Below, one piece after another: positions 1 through 7,484 of a stretch of DNA of 17,281 nucleotides. The stretch covers positions 1 to 17,281 of the forward strand of contig SICT01000015.1 in assembly GCA_009691315.1 (NCBI GenBank), written 5' to 3'. A program made the translations under genes and the position numbers. Position 1 is the first letter of the stretch, and each line of letters opens with the position of its first letter. This DNA is from Candidatus Uhrbacteria bacterium (lineage in GTDB: Bacteria > Patescibacteriota > Patescibacteriia > 2-12-FULL-60-25). The notes below the pieces were generated by a model. It was not told the origin of the DNA. It did no database searches and saw nothing but the letters and a program-made list of their open reading frames with translations.

Positions 1-26
1 ACAGGGGCTGGAACTCCCCTGTTTTT
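1..26 (+). terminator. Hairpin with T-tract at window edge
   Basis: ACAGGGG (1-7) pairs perfectly with CCCCTGT (16-22) around an 8-nt loop and is followed by a run of five T (22-26) on the plus strand. It lies 4 nt past the tuf stop codon. As read it is a rho-independent terminator for a plus-strand gene outside the window. The same stem could also end the tuf transcript, but the sequence needed to see a T-tract on that strand is beyond position 1. Confidence 0.6.
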
Positions 27-29
27 AAT

Positions 30-1220
30 TTACTTAATAATTTTAGTAACAACTCCGGCACCAACCGTCTTACCTCCTTCGCGAATGGCAAAACGCATCT
101 TCTCTTCCATAGCCACTGGGGTGATCAGCGTGACATTCATCTTAATCGTGTCACCTGGCTGAACCATGGCAACAGATTCTGGAAGTTTGACTTCACCCGT
201 CACATCCGTGGTGCGGATGTAGAACTGTGGTTTATAACCGCTGACGAATGGCTTGTGGCGTCCACCTTCCTCCTTGGTTAAGGCATATACCTCAGCCTCA
301 AATTCGGTATGAGGGGTAATGGAGCCAGGTTTCGCGAGCACCATACCACGCTCCACTTCGTCCTTTTTGGTGCCACGAAGCAAAAGTCCCGCGTTATCAC
401 CAGCTAACCCAGAGTCTAATTGCTTGTTAAACATTTCGATTCCGGTCACAACGGTTTTTCGCGTCTCACCCAAACCAACGATTTCTACTTCTTCGTTAAT
501 CTTGACTTGACCGCGCTCGATACGACCGGTCACGACTGTACCACGGCCTTCAATAGAGAATACGTCTTCCACCGGCATAAGAAATGGCTTATCTATTTCA
601 CGAACCGGTTCTGGAATCCATTCATCACACGCTTTAATCAAATCGAGAATTGGTTTGGAAGCGGCCTCATCTTTCGGGTTTTGTAAAGCTTTCAAAGCAG
701 ATCCGCGGATAATTGGGGTCTTATCTCCATCAAAATCATATTTCTTCAAGAGATCACGAATTTCCTGTTCAACGAGATCAATCAATTCCGCATCTTCCAC
801 CATGTCGACTTTGTTCAAAAAAACAACGACCGATGGAACGCCAACTTGACGAGCGAGCAAAATATGTTCACGCGTCTGAGGCATCGGACCATCTGTAGCT
901 GACACGACCAAAATCGCGCCATCCATCTGAGCGGCGCCAGTGATCATATTCTTAATATAGTCTGCGTGACCTGGACAGTCGACGTGCGCGTAGTGACGCT
1001 TTTCCGATTCATACTCGGTGTGCGCCGTGGCAATCGTAATCCCACGAGATTTGGATTCTGGAGCTTTATCCAGATCGTCCACACCCTTGGTCTGAGCCTT
1101 CATTCCGTGGTTCGAGAGAACCGCGAGAATGGCCGCCGTCGTAGTCGTCTTTCCATGGTCTACGTGACCGATGGTGCCGATATTGACGTGTGGCTTATTA
1201 CGTTCAAATTTGTCCGCCAT
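30..1220 (-). CDS. tuf: Elongation factor Tu
   Basis: EF-Tu is the GTPase that carries aminoacyl-tRNA to the ribosomal A site. The 396 residues match the usual length. The G domain shows the P-loop GHVDHGKT (18-25), the switch I motif RGITI (59-63), DCPGH (81-85) and NKVD (136-139). The beta-barrel domains 2 and 3 follow, and the C-terminus has the expected Arg/Gly-rich end (FAIREGGKTVGAG). The start ATG at 1220 gives the family N-terminus MADKFERNKPHVNIGTIGHV. There is no SD upstream, only an AT-rich leader. It has its own promoter (1281-1309) instead of following fusA directly, although fusA lies further upstream on the same strand. Identity is certain. Confidence 0.99.
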   Translation of the reverse strand: MADKFERNKPHVNIGTIGHVDHGKTTTTAAILAVLSNHGMKAQTKGVDDLDKAPESKSRGITIATAHTEYESEKRHYAHVDCPGHADYIKNMITGAAQMDGAILVVSATDGPMPQTREHILLARQVGVPSVVVFLNKVDMVEDAELIDLVEQEIRDLLKKYDFDGDKTPIIRGSALKALQNPKDEAASKPILDLIKACDEWIPEPVREIDKPFLMPVEDVFSIEGRGTVVTGRIERGQVKINEEVEIVGLGETRKTVVTGIEMFNKQLDSGLAGDNAGLLLRGTKKDEVERGMVLAKPGSITPHTEFEAEVYALTKEEGGRHKPFVSGYKPQFYIRTTDVTGEVKLPESVAMVQPGDTIKMNVTLITPVAMEEKMRFAIREGGKTVGAGVVTKIIK

Positions 1221-1280
1221 AGAATTAAAATGTCTACGAATTATTTAGGAATAAAAAGTTTCGCTAATGCAAGTGCCGAG

Positions 1281-1309
1281 ATGATAACAGAGCTGAAAAA
1301 ATCATGCAA
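1281..1309 (-). promoter_or_regulatory. tuf promoter, extended -10 type
   Basis: On the minus strand TTGCAT (1304-1309) is followed after exactly 17 bp by TATCAT (1281-1286). TG sits one base before the -10, giving an extended -10. Transcription should start near 1274 and leave a leader of about 55 nt before tuf. The element is nearly the same as the secE promoter (11284-11312): both contain GGCTTGCA and CTGTTATC at matching positions. Read by eye, not tested. Confidence 0.65.
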
Positions 1310-1326
1310 GCCCCCGACTTGAAGGG

Positions 1327-1650
1327 TTAATCTTGATTTTCATCCAATGGCTCTAGATAGAATTTTTCCTCTAAGCTTAGCTCAGAAATCGCATTTGCTT
1401 CTACCGGAGCGACAAAATTGGCGAGATTAACTTGATCAGCGGAAAGATCCTGTGGAGGAGGTTGCTTGGCCTGCGGCGATTTGATCTCAATATGCACCGA
1501 CCGTTCTGGTGAAGCTACGGAACGACGATTTGCCAGCTGTTCAAAACGCTCCAGTGGCATCACAACCATCGAATCACGACCGGCAATGTCGGTTACAATA
1601 ATCGGCATCCCTTGCTCGCGGGCCAGTTCTAAAATTCGTTGCCAAGACAT
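1327..1650 (-). CDS. Small hypothetical protein, N-terminal Phd/YefM-like pattern
   Basis: The reading frame is open up to 1842, but I place the start at ATG 1650 (107 residues, beginning MSWQRILELAREQGMPIIV). The upstream part would run into the divergent gene at 1766 and reads as low-quality protein. The first 40 residues predict helix-strand-strand-helix: a helix, then IIVTDIAG, MVVMPLE and RFEQLA. This loosely recalls the N-terminal half of Phd/YefM-type antitoxins, but no toxin gene is adjacent, so this is only a shape comparison. Residues after about 45 are Pro/Gln/Ser-rich, probably disordered, with an acidic tail. No clear SD. It lies upstream of tuf on the same strand, but tuf has its own promoter. 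Function unknown. Confidence 0.7.
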   Translation of the reverse strand: MSWQRILELAREQGMPIIVTDIAGRDSMVVMPLERFEQLANRRSVASPERSVHIEIKSPQAKQPPPQDLSADQVNLANFVAPVEANAISELSLEEKFYLEPLDENQD

Positions 1651-1765
1651 AGATAACCGTATCTCAACATAAAGAGATGCCGGGGGCAAGCCCTCAACAG
1701 CTTGACGAATTAGGCTCCCCTTATTACCACCTTCACGACGTACCATTCTCATGTGAGGCAAAACA

Positions 1766-2095
1766 ATGGGCAGAGCAGAAGTGAATGCATGGGTCATCAA
1801 CACTCTCAAGGATCGTCTGGGTAACTGGGAGCTGGATACCATGCGCAGAATTGTTCAACGCATGGATAGGTGCCGACCGGGCATCTGGGAAGAGCGCAAG
1901 GGACAAAAGGCTGAGCTCCAAGAAGAATACATGCGCTGCATCGAGCTGGCCTGTGAATTCCTCATGGCGCACCCGAATCCACTACATACCTTCCAACTCG
2001 GCGTCAGAGTCGGTCGCGAAGGAATGATCTCCATGACGGATACAGAATATGCCGTCATGATCCGTCTCATCGAGAAACTCCTGGCACCAAAGTAA
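1766..2095 (+). CDS. Hypothetical small helical protein
   Basis: A 109-residue protein, beginning MGRAEVNAWVINTLKDRLGN, that I do not recognise. It appears almost wholly alpha-helical, with several Trp, Met and Cys residues and a charged middle (EERKGQKAELQEEYMRC). It has no signal peptide or membrane segment. Support for its being real: a GAGG sequence about 8 nt before the ATG, balanced amino-acid composition, and a good terminator 40 nt after the stop. It is the only plus-strand gene between tuf and rpmB, divergent from the 1327-1650 gene and convergent with fusA. The opposite-strand reading of this stretch is poorer. Function unknown. Confidence 0.65.
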   Translation: MGRAEVNAWVINTLKDRLGNWELDTMRRIVQRMDRCRPGIWEERKGQKAELQEEYMRCIELACEFLMAHPNPLHTFQLGVRVGREGMISMTDTEYAVMIRLIEKLLAPK

Positions 2096-2135
2096 AGGTC
2101 TCGAATCACCGTGCACCTTCCTCTTTATACCAAAA

Positions 2136-2162
2136 CCGCGAGCCTTGCCCGCGGATTTTTTT
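2136..2162. terminator. Bidirectional terminator between convergent genes
   Basis: The hairpin CCGCG (2136-2140) / CGCGG (2150-2154) can extend inward by a GC/GC pair after one mismatch. On the plus strand it is followed by seven T (2156-2162), terminating the 1766-2095 gene. On the minus strand it is followed by TTTT (2132-2135), so it can also end the fusA transcript. Confidence 0.75.
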
Positions 2163-2176
2163 ATATAAATTTCTCT

Positions 2177-4261
2177 TTATTTTTTTCCTCTTCCTTCAAT
2201 AATTGTCTGCGCCACATTATTTGGCACTTCGCCGTAGTTGCCAAATTCCATGGAGTAGCTGGCACGGCCTTGGGTCATCGAACGTAATGACGTAGCATAA
2301 CCGAACATTTCTGATAATGGCACGAGGGCGTTGACAACGCGGGCGCCTGAGCGCTCGGTCATCTCCTGGATCTGTCCGCGCTTGGCGTTAAGATCGCCGA
2401 TCACATCACCCATAAAATTTTCTGGGGTGACAACCTCCACTTTCATAATTGGTTCAAGCAAATACATCCCAGCCATTTTACAACCCTCTTGAAAGGCAAA
2501 CGATCCGGCAATTTTGAATGCGGCTTCAGACGAGTCCACATCATGATAACTCCCATCTTTCAAGGTAATTTTAATATCTAAAATTGGATATCCAGCGAGC
2601 ACACCGCGTTGCATCGCTTCCTGAATCCCTTTGTTGATCGGTTGGATAAATTCACGCGGGATTGTGCCTCCCTTAATCTCATCCACAAACTCATACCCCT
2701 TGCCACGCTCCTGAGGTTCAACATCAATCACACAGTGGCCATATTGTCCACGACCACCAGATTGACGGATATATTTTCCTTCTGCGTCTTCGGCTTTCTT
2801 TCGTAGAGCCTCTCTGTACGCGACTTGAGGTTTGCCCACATTCGCGTCCACTTTAAATTCGCGTTTCATGCGTTCCACCAAAATTTCCAAATGCAACTCG
2901 CCCATACCGCTGATGATCGTCTGCAACGTTTCTTCGTCTGTGCGCACGCGGAATGACGGGTCTTCTTCGGCCAATTTCTGCAAAGCCACACCCATTTTTT
3001 CTTGATCAGCTTTTGTTTTTGGTTCAATGGCTACGGAAATAACGGGTTCTGGAATTACGATCGACTCAAGCACGAGCGGACGTTTTTCATCGTATAACGT
3101 ATGTCCCGTAAACGTTCCTTTGAGACCAACGGCCGCGGCAATATCACCGGCATACACATCACTGACATCTTCCCGCTCATTGGCATGCATGCGCACAATG
3201 CGACCGATACGTTCTTTTTCACCGCTTTTTGCATTAATGACATACGAACCTGCGGCCAAGTGGCCGGAGTACACGCGGAAAAAAATCAATTTGCCAACAA
3301 ACGGATCAGACATGACTTTAAACGCGAGCGCGGCAAACGGCTCATCATCATTTGGATGGAGTTCGACCACTTGATTCTCATCCTCGATGGCATGGGCTTT
3401 GGTTGGTGGAATGTCGAGTGGGGATGGCAGATAATCCACGATCGAATCGAGAAGAAATTGCACTCCTTTATTTTTCAAGGCTGAACCGCACAAAATGGGA
3501 TTGATTTGATTGGCAATCGTCGCTTTGCGTAAACCGGCTTTCAATTCTTCCAACGTCAATTCCTGACCAGCTAAATATTTATTCATCAGCGATTCATCGT
3601 TCTCAGCAATCGCTTCGATTAATTGTGCGCGATAGGTTTTGGCTTTTTCTAGCATATCTGCGGGCACATCCATTTCTTCAATTTTTTCTCCCATCTCGTC
3701 CTTGTAGATCTCGGCTTTCATGCGCAAGAGATCGATAATCCCAATAAATTTATCTTCGGCGCCAATCGGTAATTGAACTGGATGCGCATTTTTTGTCAAA
3801 CGACTGTGAATTGAATCGACGTCTTTATAAAAATCTGCGCCTGTGCGATCGAGTTTATTGATAAAACAAATACGTGGCACATTGTGCTTGTCCGCCTGAC
3901 GCCACACGGTCTCAGATTGCGGTTCAACGCCGGCCACACCATCAAACACCGTGACAGCCCCATCGAGAACACGAAGCGAACGTTGCACTTCAATTGTAAA
4001 ATCAATGTGCCCAGGCGTATCAATCAAATTCATGCGACAGCCTTTCCAATAACAGGTCGTCGCAGCGGCCGTAATGGTAATGCCACGCTCACGTTCCTGC
4101 TCCATCCAGTCCATGGTGGCCTCGCCTTCATGCACTTCTCCAATTTTATGTTTACGGCCGGTATAAAAAAGCACACGTTCAGAAACGGTCGTTTTTCCCG
4201 CATCAATGTGCGCGATGATTCCAAAATTTCTGGTGTCCTTTAACGAATATTCACGGGGCAT
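2177..4261 (-). CDS. fusA: Elongation factor G
   Basis: EF-G is the GTPase that drives ribosomal translocation and, with RRF, ribosome recycling. The 694 residues are the normal length. The G domain has AHIDAGKT (17-24), RGITI (59-63), DTPGH (81-85) and NKLD (135-138). Domains II to V follow, including the domain IV stretch GGRGQYGHCVIDVEP and a C-terminal EF-G signature near MFGYATSLRSMTQGRASYSM. The start at 4261 (MPREYSLKDTRNFGIIAHID) fits the family. It begins 6 nt after the rpsG stop, with a weak AAGG as possible SD inside the rpsG end, so translational coupling to rpsG is likely. It is the last gene of rpsL-rpsG-fusA and ends at the terminator at 2136-2162. Confidence 0.99.
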   Translation of the reverse strand: MPREYSLKDTRNFGIIAHIDAGKTTVSERVLFYTGRKHKIGEVHEGEATMDWMEQERERGITITAAATTCYWKGCRMNLIDTPGHIDFTIEVQRSLRVLDGAVTVFDGVAGVEPQSETVWRQADKHNVPRICFINKLDRTGADFYKDVDSIHSRLTKNAHPVQLPIGAEDKFIGIIDLLRMKAEIYKDEMGEKIEEMDVPADMLEKAKTYRAQLIEAIAENDESLMNKYLAGQELTLEELKAGLRKATIANQINPILCGSALKNKGVQFLLDSIVDYLPSPLDIPPTKAHAIEDENQVVELHPNDDEPFAALAFKVMSDPFVGKLIFFRVYSGHLAAGSYVINAKSGEKERIGRIVRMHANEREDVSDVYAGDIAAAVGLKGTFTGHTLYDEKRPLVLESIVIPEPVISVAIEPKTKADQEKMGVALQKLAEEDPSFRVRTDEETLQTIISGMGELHLEILVERMKREFKVDANVGKPQVAYREALRKKAEDAEGKYIRQSGGRGQYGHCVIDVEPQERGKGYEFVDEIKGGTIPREFIQPINKGIQEAMQRGVLAGYPILDIKITLKDGSYHDVDSSEAAFKIAGSFAFQEGCKMAGMYLLEPIMKVEVVTPENFMGDVIGDLNAKRGQIQEMTERSGARVVNALVPLSEMFGYATSLRSMTQGRASYSMEFGNYGEVPNNVAQTIIEGRGKK

Positions 4262-4267
4262 ACAGCC

Positions 4268-4735
4268 TTAGCGGGCAAAGTGAGCAAACGCGCGGTTGGC
4301 GGCGGCCATGTTTTGGACGTCGGTCTTCTTTTTGACCGCATCGCCACGATTTTGAGCGGCTTCCATGATTTCAAAAGCTAATTTTTCTGCCATGGGCTTC
4401 CCTTTGCGCGAACGTGCAGCGGTGAGCATCCAACGGAACGCGAGCTGTAAGCGACGCTCGGCACGAACCTGTAAAGGCACTTGATAGTTTGCGCCTCCCA
4501 CGCGTCGAGATTTAACCTCGAGCAAAGGCGAAATATTCTTCATCGCTTCATCAAATATTTCCATGGCTGGCTTCTCCATTTTCTTCTCCACTTCGGCGAG
4601 CGCCGTGTAAACAATACGTTCCGCAGTCTGTTTTTTGCCGCATTCCATCACATAGTTAATCAACTTCCCAACAATCGGCGATTGATATCGCGGGTCATTG
4701 ATCATTTTGCGTTTAGGCGCTTTCTTTCCTCTCAT
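4268..4735 (-). CDS. rpsG: 30S ribosomal protein S7
   Basis: S7 (uS7) nucleates assembly of the 30S head and contacts tRNA at the E site. The 155 residues match the usual length. They start MRGKKAPKRK and contain the family pattern SRRVGGANYQVPLQV (76-90), followed by helices with AERRLQLAFRWML and KGKPMAEKLAFEI. It sits 14 nt after rpsL and 6 nt before fusA, the standard str operon order. The spacer before its ATG is almost pure A/T with no SD. In E. coli S7 represses this operon by binding the rpsL-rpsG spacer. The 14-nt spacer here leaves little room for such a structure. Confidence 0.98.
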   Translation of the reverse strand: MRGKKAPKRKMINDPRYQSPIVGKLINYVMECGKKQTAERIVYTALAEVEKKMEKPAMEIFDEAMKNISPLLEVKSRRVGGANYQVPLQVRAERRLQLAFRWMLTAARSRKGKPMAEKLAFEIMEAAQNRGDAVKKKTDVQNMAAANRAFAHFAR

Positions 4736-4749
4736 AAAATATTAAAATA

Positions 4750-5178
4750 TTATTTCTTTTCCGCCTTAGGTCGGCGAGCACCATAGAGTGAACGGCTCCG
4801 TTTGCGGTTAGCAACGCCCTGTGTATCGTAAACTCCACGCACAATATGATAGCGCACACCCGGAAGATCTTTCACGCGACCGCCGCGAATCATGACGATG
4901 GAATGTTCTTGGAGATTATGTCCTTCCCCTGGAATATAGGCCGTGACTTCTTGACCGTTGGATAAGCGGACGCGCGCGATCTTACGAATAGCGGAGTTTG
5001 GTTTTTTCGGTGTCATGGTTGTGACTTTCGTACACACCCCGCGCTTAAAAGACGAGCCACGCTTATATTCGGTTCGCTTGCGATGGAGCGTATCCATCTT
5101 AAATTGAAGAGCTGGACTCTTTGATTTGGTCCGAAGCGCTTTACGCGGTCGACGGACAAGCTGATTCATGGTTGGCAT
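4750..5178 (-). CDS. rpsL: 30S ribosomal protein S12
   Basis: S12 (uS12) lies at the decoding centre and affects accuracy and streptomycin response. The start is set at ATG 5178 (MPTMNQLVRRPRK), which aligns with the conserved family N-terminus; the open frame extends further to 5232 without homology. The 142 residues include the extra segment around residues 20-45 found in Gram-positive-type S12. TPKKPNSAIRK keeps the lysines linked to streptomycin sensitivity. GGRVKDLPGVRYH contains the aspartate that RimO methylthiolates in some bacteria. It is first of rpsL-rpsG-fusA, with its own promoter at 5198-5226 and a very short leader without an SD. Confidence 0.98.
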   Translation of the reverse strand: MPTMNQLVRRPRKALRTKSKSPALQFKMDTLHRKRTEYKRGSSFKRGVCTKVTTMTPKKPNSAIRKIARVRLSNGQEVTAYIPGEGHNLQEHSIVMIRGGRVKDLPGVRYHIVRGVYDTQGVANRKRSRSLYGARRPKAEKK

Positions 5179-5197
5179 GCGGGAAAAATGTGCGGGT

Positions 5198-5226
5198 AAT
5201 CTACCAGCGACTGCCAAAGGCGTCAA
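5198..5226 (-). promoter_or_regulatory. rpsL (str operon) promoter
   Basis: On the minus strand TTGACG (5221-5226, five of six consensus bases) and TAGATT (5198-5203, four of six) are separated by exactly 17 bp. The start point would be near 5191, leaving a leader of roughly 13 nt before the rpsL ATG. It lies in the 60-nt gap after the M50 peptidase gene, so rpsL need not depend on read-through from that gene. Confidence 0.6.
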
Positions 5227-5238
5227 GAGCAAGACCTC

Positions 5239-5937
5239 TCACCCACCAATCAATCGAAACAGACCTTGGGCCCCGATCGAAAGCCAAGAAAAAATGCTGA
5301 GGCTGGAAAAAGAATCTAAAAGAATAAGCGTGAGCAAAACCGTCACGCCATAGCGTTCAAGAAAAAAACGGGTGGGAGCGTATCGTGGTCCATCAAGAAC
5401 AGAGAGCAAAACTTTCGATCCGTCAAGAGGTGGGATGGGAATTAAATTGAACAATAATAAAAGAAAATTGAGGTACGCGGCGTAGGACAAAAAAACAATG
5501 AGAAGATTCTGTCCACCGAGTAAAGGTGCAAAAAATCGAAACAGAACGGCAAAGATCGCACCAAGAATCAAGTTCGATCCAGGTCCAGCAAGCGCAACCA
5601 GTGTCGGTCCCCAACGTGGATATTTTAAATTATATGGGTTGAATGGCACGGGCTTGCCCCAACCAAAGCCAATCGTCAGAAGCGCGAGAAAACCGATGGG
5701 GTCAATGTGGGCCAACGGATTAAGCGTGAGTCGTCCCATCCGTTGCGCAGTCGAATCACCTAACCAATAACCAACCAAGGCATGAGAAAATTCATGAACA
5801 GACAAGACCAGCAAAAACACCGCAACCAAAACAACAAATAACAAAGGCTGTTCAAAAACAGACAAGACCAGCAAAAACACCGCAACCAAAACAACAAATA
5901 ACAAAGGCTGTTCAAAAGCCAAAGATAAAAGAGACAT
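5239..5937 (-). CDS. Site-2-protease-like zinc metallopeptidase (M50 family)
   Basis: An integral membrane zinc protease of the M50 / site-2-protease superfamily, 232 residues. The zinc motif HEFSH (48-52) follows a hydrophobic helix, and the second signature, NLIPIPPLDGSK, lies near residue 165 between hydrophobic segments. WGKPVPFNPYNLK and ALAGPGSNL in between are typical of the small bacterial YwhC-type members. No PDZ domain is present. The substrate is unknown; relatives cleave membrane-bound regulators. The N-terminus is odd: the first hydrophobic helix is exactly duplicated (residues about 8-27 and 28-47) by a 60-bp tandem repeat. A TATACT sequence ends 7 nt before the ATG, which suggests a nearly leaderless mRNA. 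It lies 60 nt upstream of rpsL on the same strand. Confidence 0.93.
   Translation of the reverse strand: MSLLSLAFEQPLLFVVLVAVFLLVLSVFEQPLLFVVLVAVFLLVLSVHEFSHALVGYWLGDSTAQRMGRLTLNPLAHIDPIGFLALLTIGFGWGKPVPFNPYNLKYPRWGPTLVALAGPGSNLILGAIFAVLFRFFAPLLGGQNLLIVFLSYAAYLNFLLLLFNLIPIPPLDGSKVLLSVLDGPRYAPTRFFLERYGVTVLLTLILLDSFSSLSIFSWLSIGAQGLFRLIGG
5797..5917. repeat. Exact 60-bp tandem duplication inside M50 gene
   Basis: Positions 5797-5856 are repeated without a mismatch at 5857-5916, and identity runs one base further. The unit is 60 bp, a multiple of three, so the reading frame is kept. It duplicates a 20-residue hydrophobic helix that starts FEQPLLF and ends at the residue before HEFSH. Perfect identity means it is either very recent or an assembly artefact. 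Confidence 0.97.
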
Positions 5938-5944
5938 AGCTATG

Positions 5945-5950
5945 AGTATA
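5945..5950 (-). promoter_or_regulatory. Possible -10 of the M50 gene promoter
   Basis: TATACT on the minus strand (5945-5950) matches five of six -10 bases and ends 7 nt before the ATG at 5937. Transcription would therefore start at or next to the start codon. No good -35 is seen at 16-18 bp (TTTCTT at best). It overlaps the region of the divergent rpmB promoter. Confidence 0.35.
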
Positions 5951-5958
5951 GTCCTCTC

Positions 5959-5987
5959 TTGCCAGAAAAGAAATGATGGGGTATTCT
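5959..5987 (+). promoter_or_regulatory. rpmB promoter
   Basis: TTGCCA (5959-5964, five of six) and TATTCT (5982-5987, four of six) are separated by 17 bp. The predicted start is near 5994, giving a leader of about 29 nt to the rpmB ATG. It is divergent from the M50 gene. Confidence 0.6.
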
Positions 5988-6022
5988 CTTCTCCATTCTC
6001 GATTATCCATTATCCTCTTGAT

Positions 6023-6217
6023 ATGTCCCGCATCTGCGTCCTGACCGGAAAGAAAGCCAACTTCGGAAATTCCCGGAGCCATTCGAATATCGCCACTAAA
6101 CGCCGCCAGAACGTAAATTTACAAACCGTGCGCATCAATGGCAAGCGCATTCGTATTTCCACACGAGCCTTGCGTACGATCAAAAAACTTGCGGCTGAGA
6201 TTCATCCAGCGAAATAA
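6023..6217 (+). CDS. rpmB: 50S ribosomal protein L28
   Basis: L28 (bL28) is a small structural protein of the large subunit near the L1 stalk and the E site. The start is ATG 6023 (MSRICVLTGKKANFGNSRSH), matching the family N-terminus MSRxCxxTGK; the 27 upstream in-frame residues are not family-like. At 64 residues it is a normal short form. Only one cysteine is present, so the four-cysteine zinc-binding version is ruled out. No SD precedes the ATG. It is a single-gene unit with a promoter at 5959-5987 and a possible terminator at 6258-6283. Confidence 0.95.
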   Translation: MSRICVLTGKKANFGNSRSHSNIATKRRQNVNLQTVRINGKRIRISTRALRTIKKLAAEIHPAK

Positions 6218-6256
6218 AAAGGGGTTCGCTCAATGGCCGCGAGACATCCAACAAAC

Positions 6257-7042
6257 TCACAGCGTCCGCTCGTGGGTTTTTTTGATGATCTTCAGGGCTT
6301 CATCTGCGGAATCAACGACGTGAATAATATTTAAATCTTCAGGGCTGATGAAACCATTTTCCTGAAAGAGCGCTTCCTTCATCCATTGGACAAACGGGGC
6401 CCAATATTTTTTTCCCACGACAATTACCGGTACCTGATCAGACATTTTTCCGGTTTGAATGAGAGTGACAATCTCAAAAAATTCATCCAGCGTTCCAAAT
6501 CCTCCAGGAAAAAATATATAGGCTTGCGCGGACGCAGACAGCATCACTTTACGGGTAAAGAAATAATGAAAGCCCATAGCGCGCTTGATATATTGATTAC
6601 GTCGTTGCTCATGTGGAAGGGCAATATCTAGACCAACCGACTCACCACCCGCCTCAAACGCTCCCCAGTTGGCCGCTTCCATAATTCCCGGACCGCCACC
6701 CGTCACCATGCTAAAACCAGCTTTGGCACATTTGCGTCCCAATTCTTTGGCCATTTGATAATAGTGATTATCCGGGGATGAACGGGCACTCCCAAACACG
6801 CTCACTTCTTTACGCAGATGCGACAAAAACTCAAATCCCTCTATAAATTCCGCCATGATGCGAAAAATCCGCCAGTTCATGTTCTCGGTAAAATTCTCTT
6901 CTTCCATCGGAAAGCATTTATTATCCATTCGACACAACCAATGCTGAAGACGCTTATGAGATGTGCTCATATCATCTTTCGGATGCGGACCGGTCCACGA
7001 AGGCTCGATCTTACGTTTTGCCTGTTTTATTTTTTTTGCCAT
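6257..7042 (-). CDS. LOG family protein (Rossmann-fold nucleotide phosphoribohydrolase)
   Basis: Member of the LOG / TIGR00730 family, once called lysine decarboxylase-like. Studied members cleave nucleoside 5'-monophosphates, including cytokinin precursors, into base and ribose 5-phosphate. The start at ATG 7042 (MAKKIKQAKRK) gives 261 residues. The family motifs are present: SVFGSARSSPD near residue 83, GGGPGIMEAAN near 116 and PGGFGTLDEFFE near 178; the last contains the catalytic and phosphate-binding residues. About 75 residues precede the core, including a basic start, as in the longer bacterial subgroup. Its first 32 nt overlap the end of the membrane-protein gene upstream, so the two are probably co-transcribed and coupled. 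The physiological substrate is not evident. Confidence 0.92.
   Translation of the reverse strand: MAKKIKQAKRKIEPSWTGPHPKDDMSTSHKRLQHWLCRMDNKCFPMEEENFTENMNWRIFRIMAEFIEGFEFLSHLRKEVSVFGSARSSPDNHYYQMAKELGRKCAKAGFSMVTGGGPGIMEAANWGAFEAGGESVGLDIALPHEQRRNQYIKRAMGFHYFFTRKVMLSASAQAYIFFPGGFGTLDEFFEIVTLIQTGKMSDQVPVIVVGKKYWAPFVQWMKEALFQENGFISPEDLNIIHVVDSADEALKIIKKTHERTL
6258..6283 (+). terminator. Possible rpmB terminator inside the LOG gene end
   Basis: A short imperfect stem (CAC-AGC / GCT-C-GTG, 6258-6274) is followed by GG and seven T (6277-6283) on the plus strand, 40 nt past the rpmB stop. The T-run is also the Lys-Lys codons of the convergent LOG-family gene. The stem is weak. Confidence 0.4.
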
Positions 7043-7478
7043 AGTTTTGTTGAGTGTACACGGCTTGCAAAAACTGTTCCAGTTCACGCTTACGCCACAA
7101 AGAACCAAGAGGCATATGCCTGTCTGATCCATCTTGCATTTTAATGGAGAGTGATTCCATTCCTGGTTTCAAATTAAATCCTTCATGGATCAAATGGATT
7201 TCACGAATGGCAGATAGATCAATCGAAATCGACGAGCGATGCCAACGAGAAAAAATAATTTTTTGATCTGTAAGCGTTAGTTCTTCTCGCATATTGTCCG
7301 CTAAATAAAGTAGCGATCCCACCAACATCAGCCACAAAAAAAATTTCATCCAGGATCCGCTAGATAACTGATACGCTACAACGAGTAAGATGGAAAAGAA
7401 AAAAATAATCCCGACGAAGATTCCACCACCGATCGACAGGATTTCCGGTTGAACGCTCCATCCGCTCATCTTCTGCAT
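7011..7478 (-). CDS. Two-helix membrane protein with PH-like cytoplasmic part (hypothetical)
   Basis: A 155-residue protein starting at ATG 7478 (MQKMSGWSVQPEIL); a second ATG at 7469 is possible. Two membrane helices lie at about residues 16-38 and 44-60. They are followed by a soluble region with alternating strands (LTLTDQKIIFSRW, ISIDLSAIREIHLI, ESLSIKMQDG) and a basic C-terminal helix. The layout of two helices plus a beta-rich domain resembles bacterial PH-domain membrane proteins; this is a shape-based guess. The frame extends upstream through a hairpin to 7562, but the promoter at 7485-7513 would start transcription at the 7478 ATG, which favours that start and implies a leaderless mRNA. 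It overlaps the LOG-family gene by 32 nt. Confidence 0.8.
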   Translation of the reverse strand: MQKMSGWSVQPEILSIGGGIFVGIIFFFSILLVVAYQLSSGSWMKFFLWLMLVGSLLYLADNMREELTLTDQKIIFSRWHRSSISIDLSAIREIHLIHEGFNLKPGMESLSIKMQDGSDRHMPLGSLWRKRELEQFLQAVYTQQNYGKKNKTGKT

Positions 7479-7484
7479 GATAAA

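Noticed and set aside
1703..1731. TTGACG with a weak downstream hexamer as a promoter for the 1766 gene
   Set aside because: The -35 is good, but the hexamer at 17 bp (TACCAC) matches only three of six -10 bases.
1651..1842. Upstream extension (64 codons) of the 1327-1650 gene
   Set aside because: It overlaps the divergent gene at 1766. MSWQRILELARE is a natural N-terminus, and the extension gives no domain.
5179..5232. N-terminal extension of S12 to 5232
   Set aside because: It covers the promoter region, and the conserved S12 start MPTMNQLVR begins at 5178.
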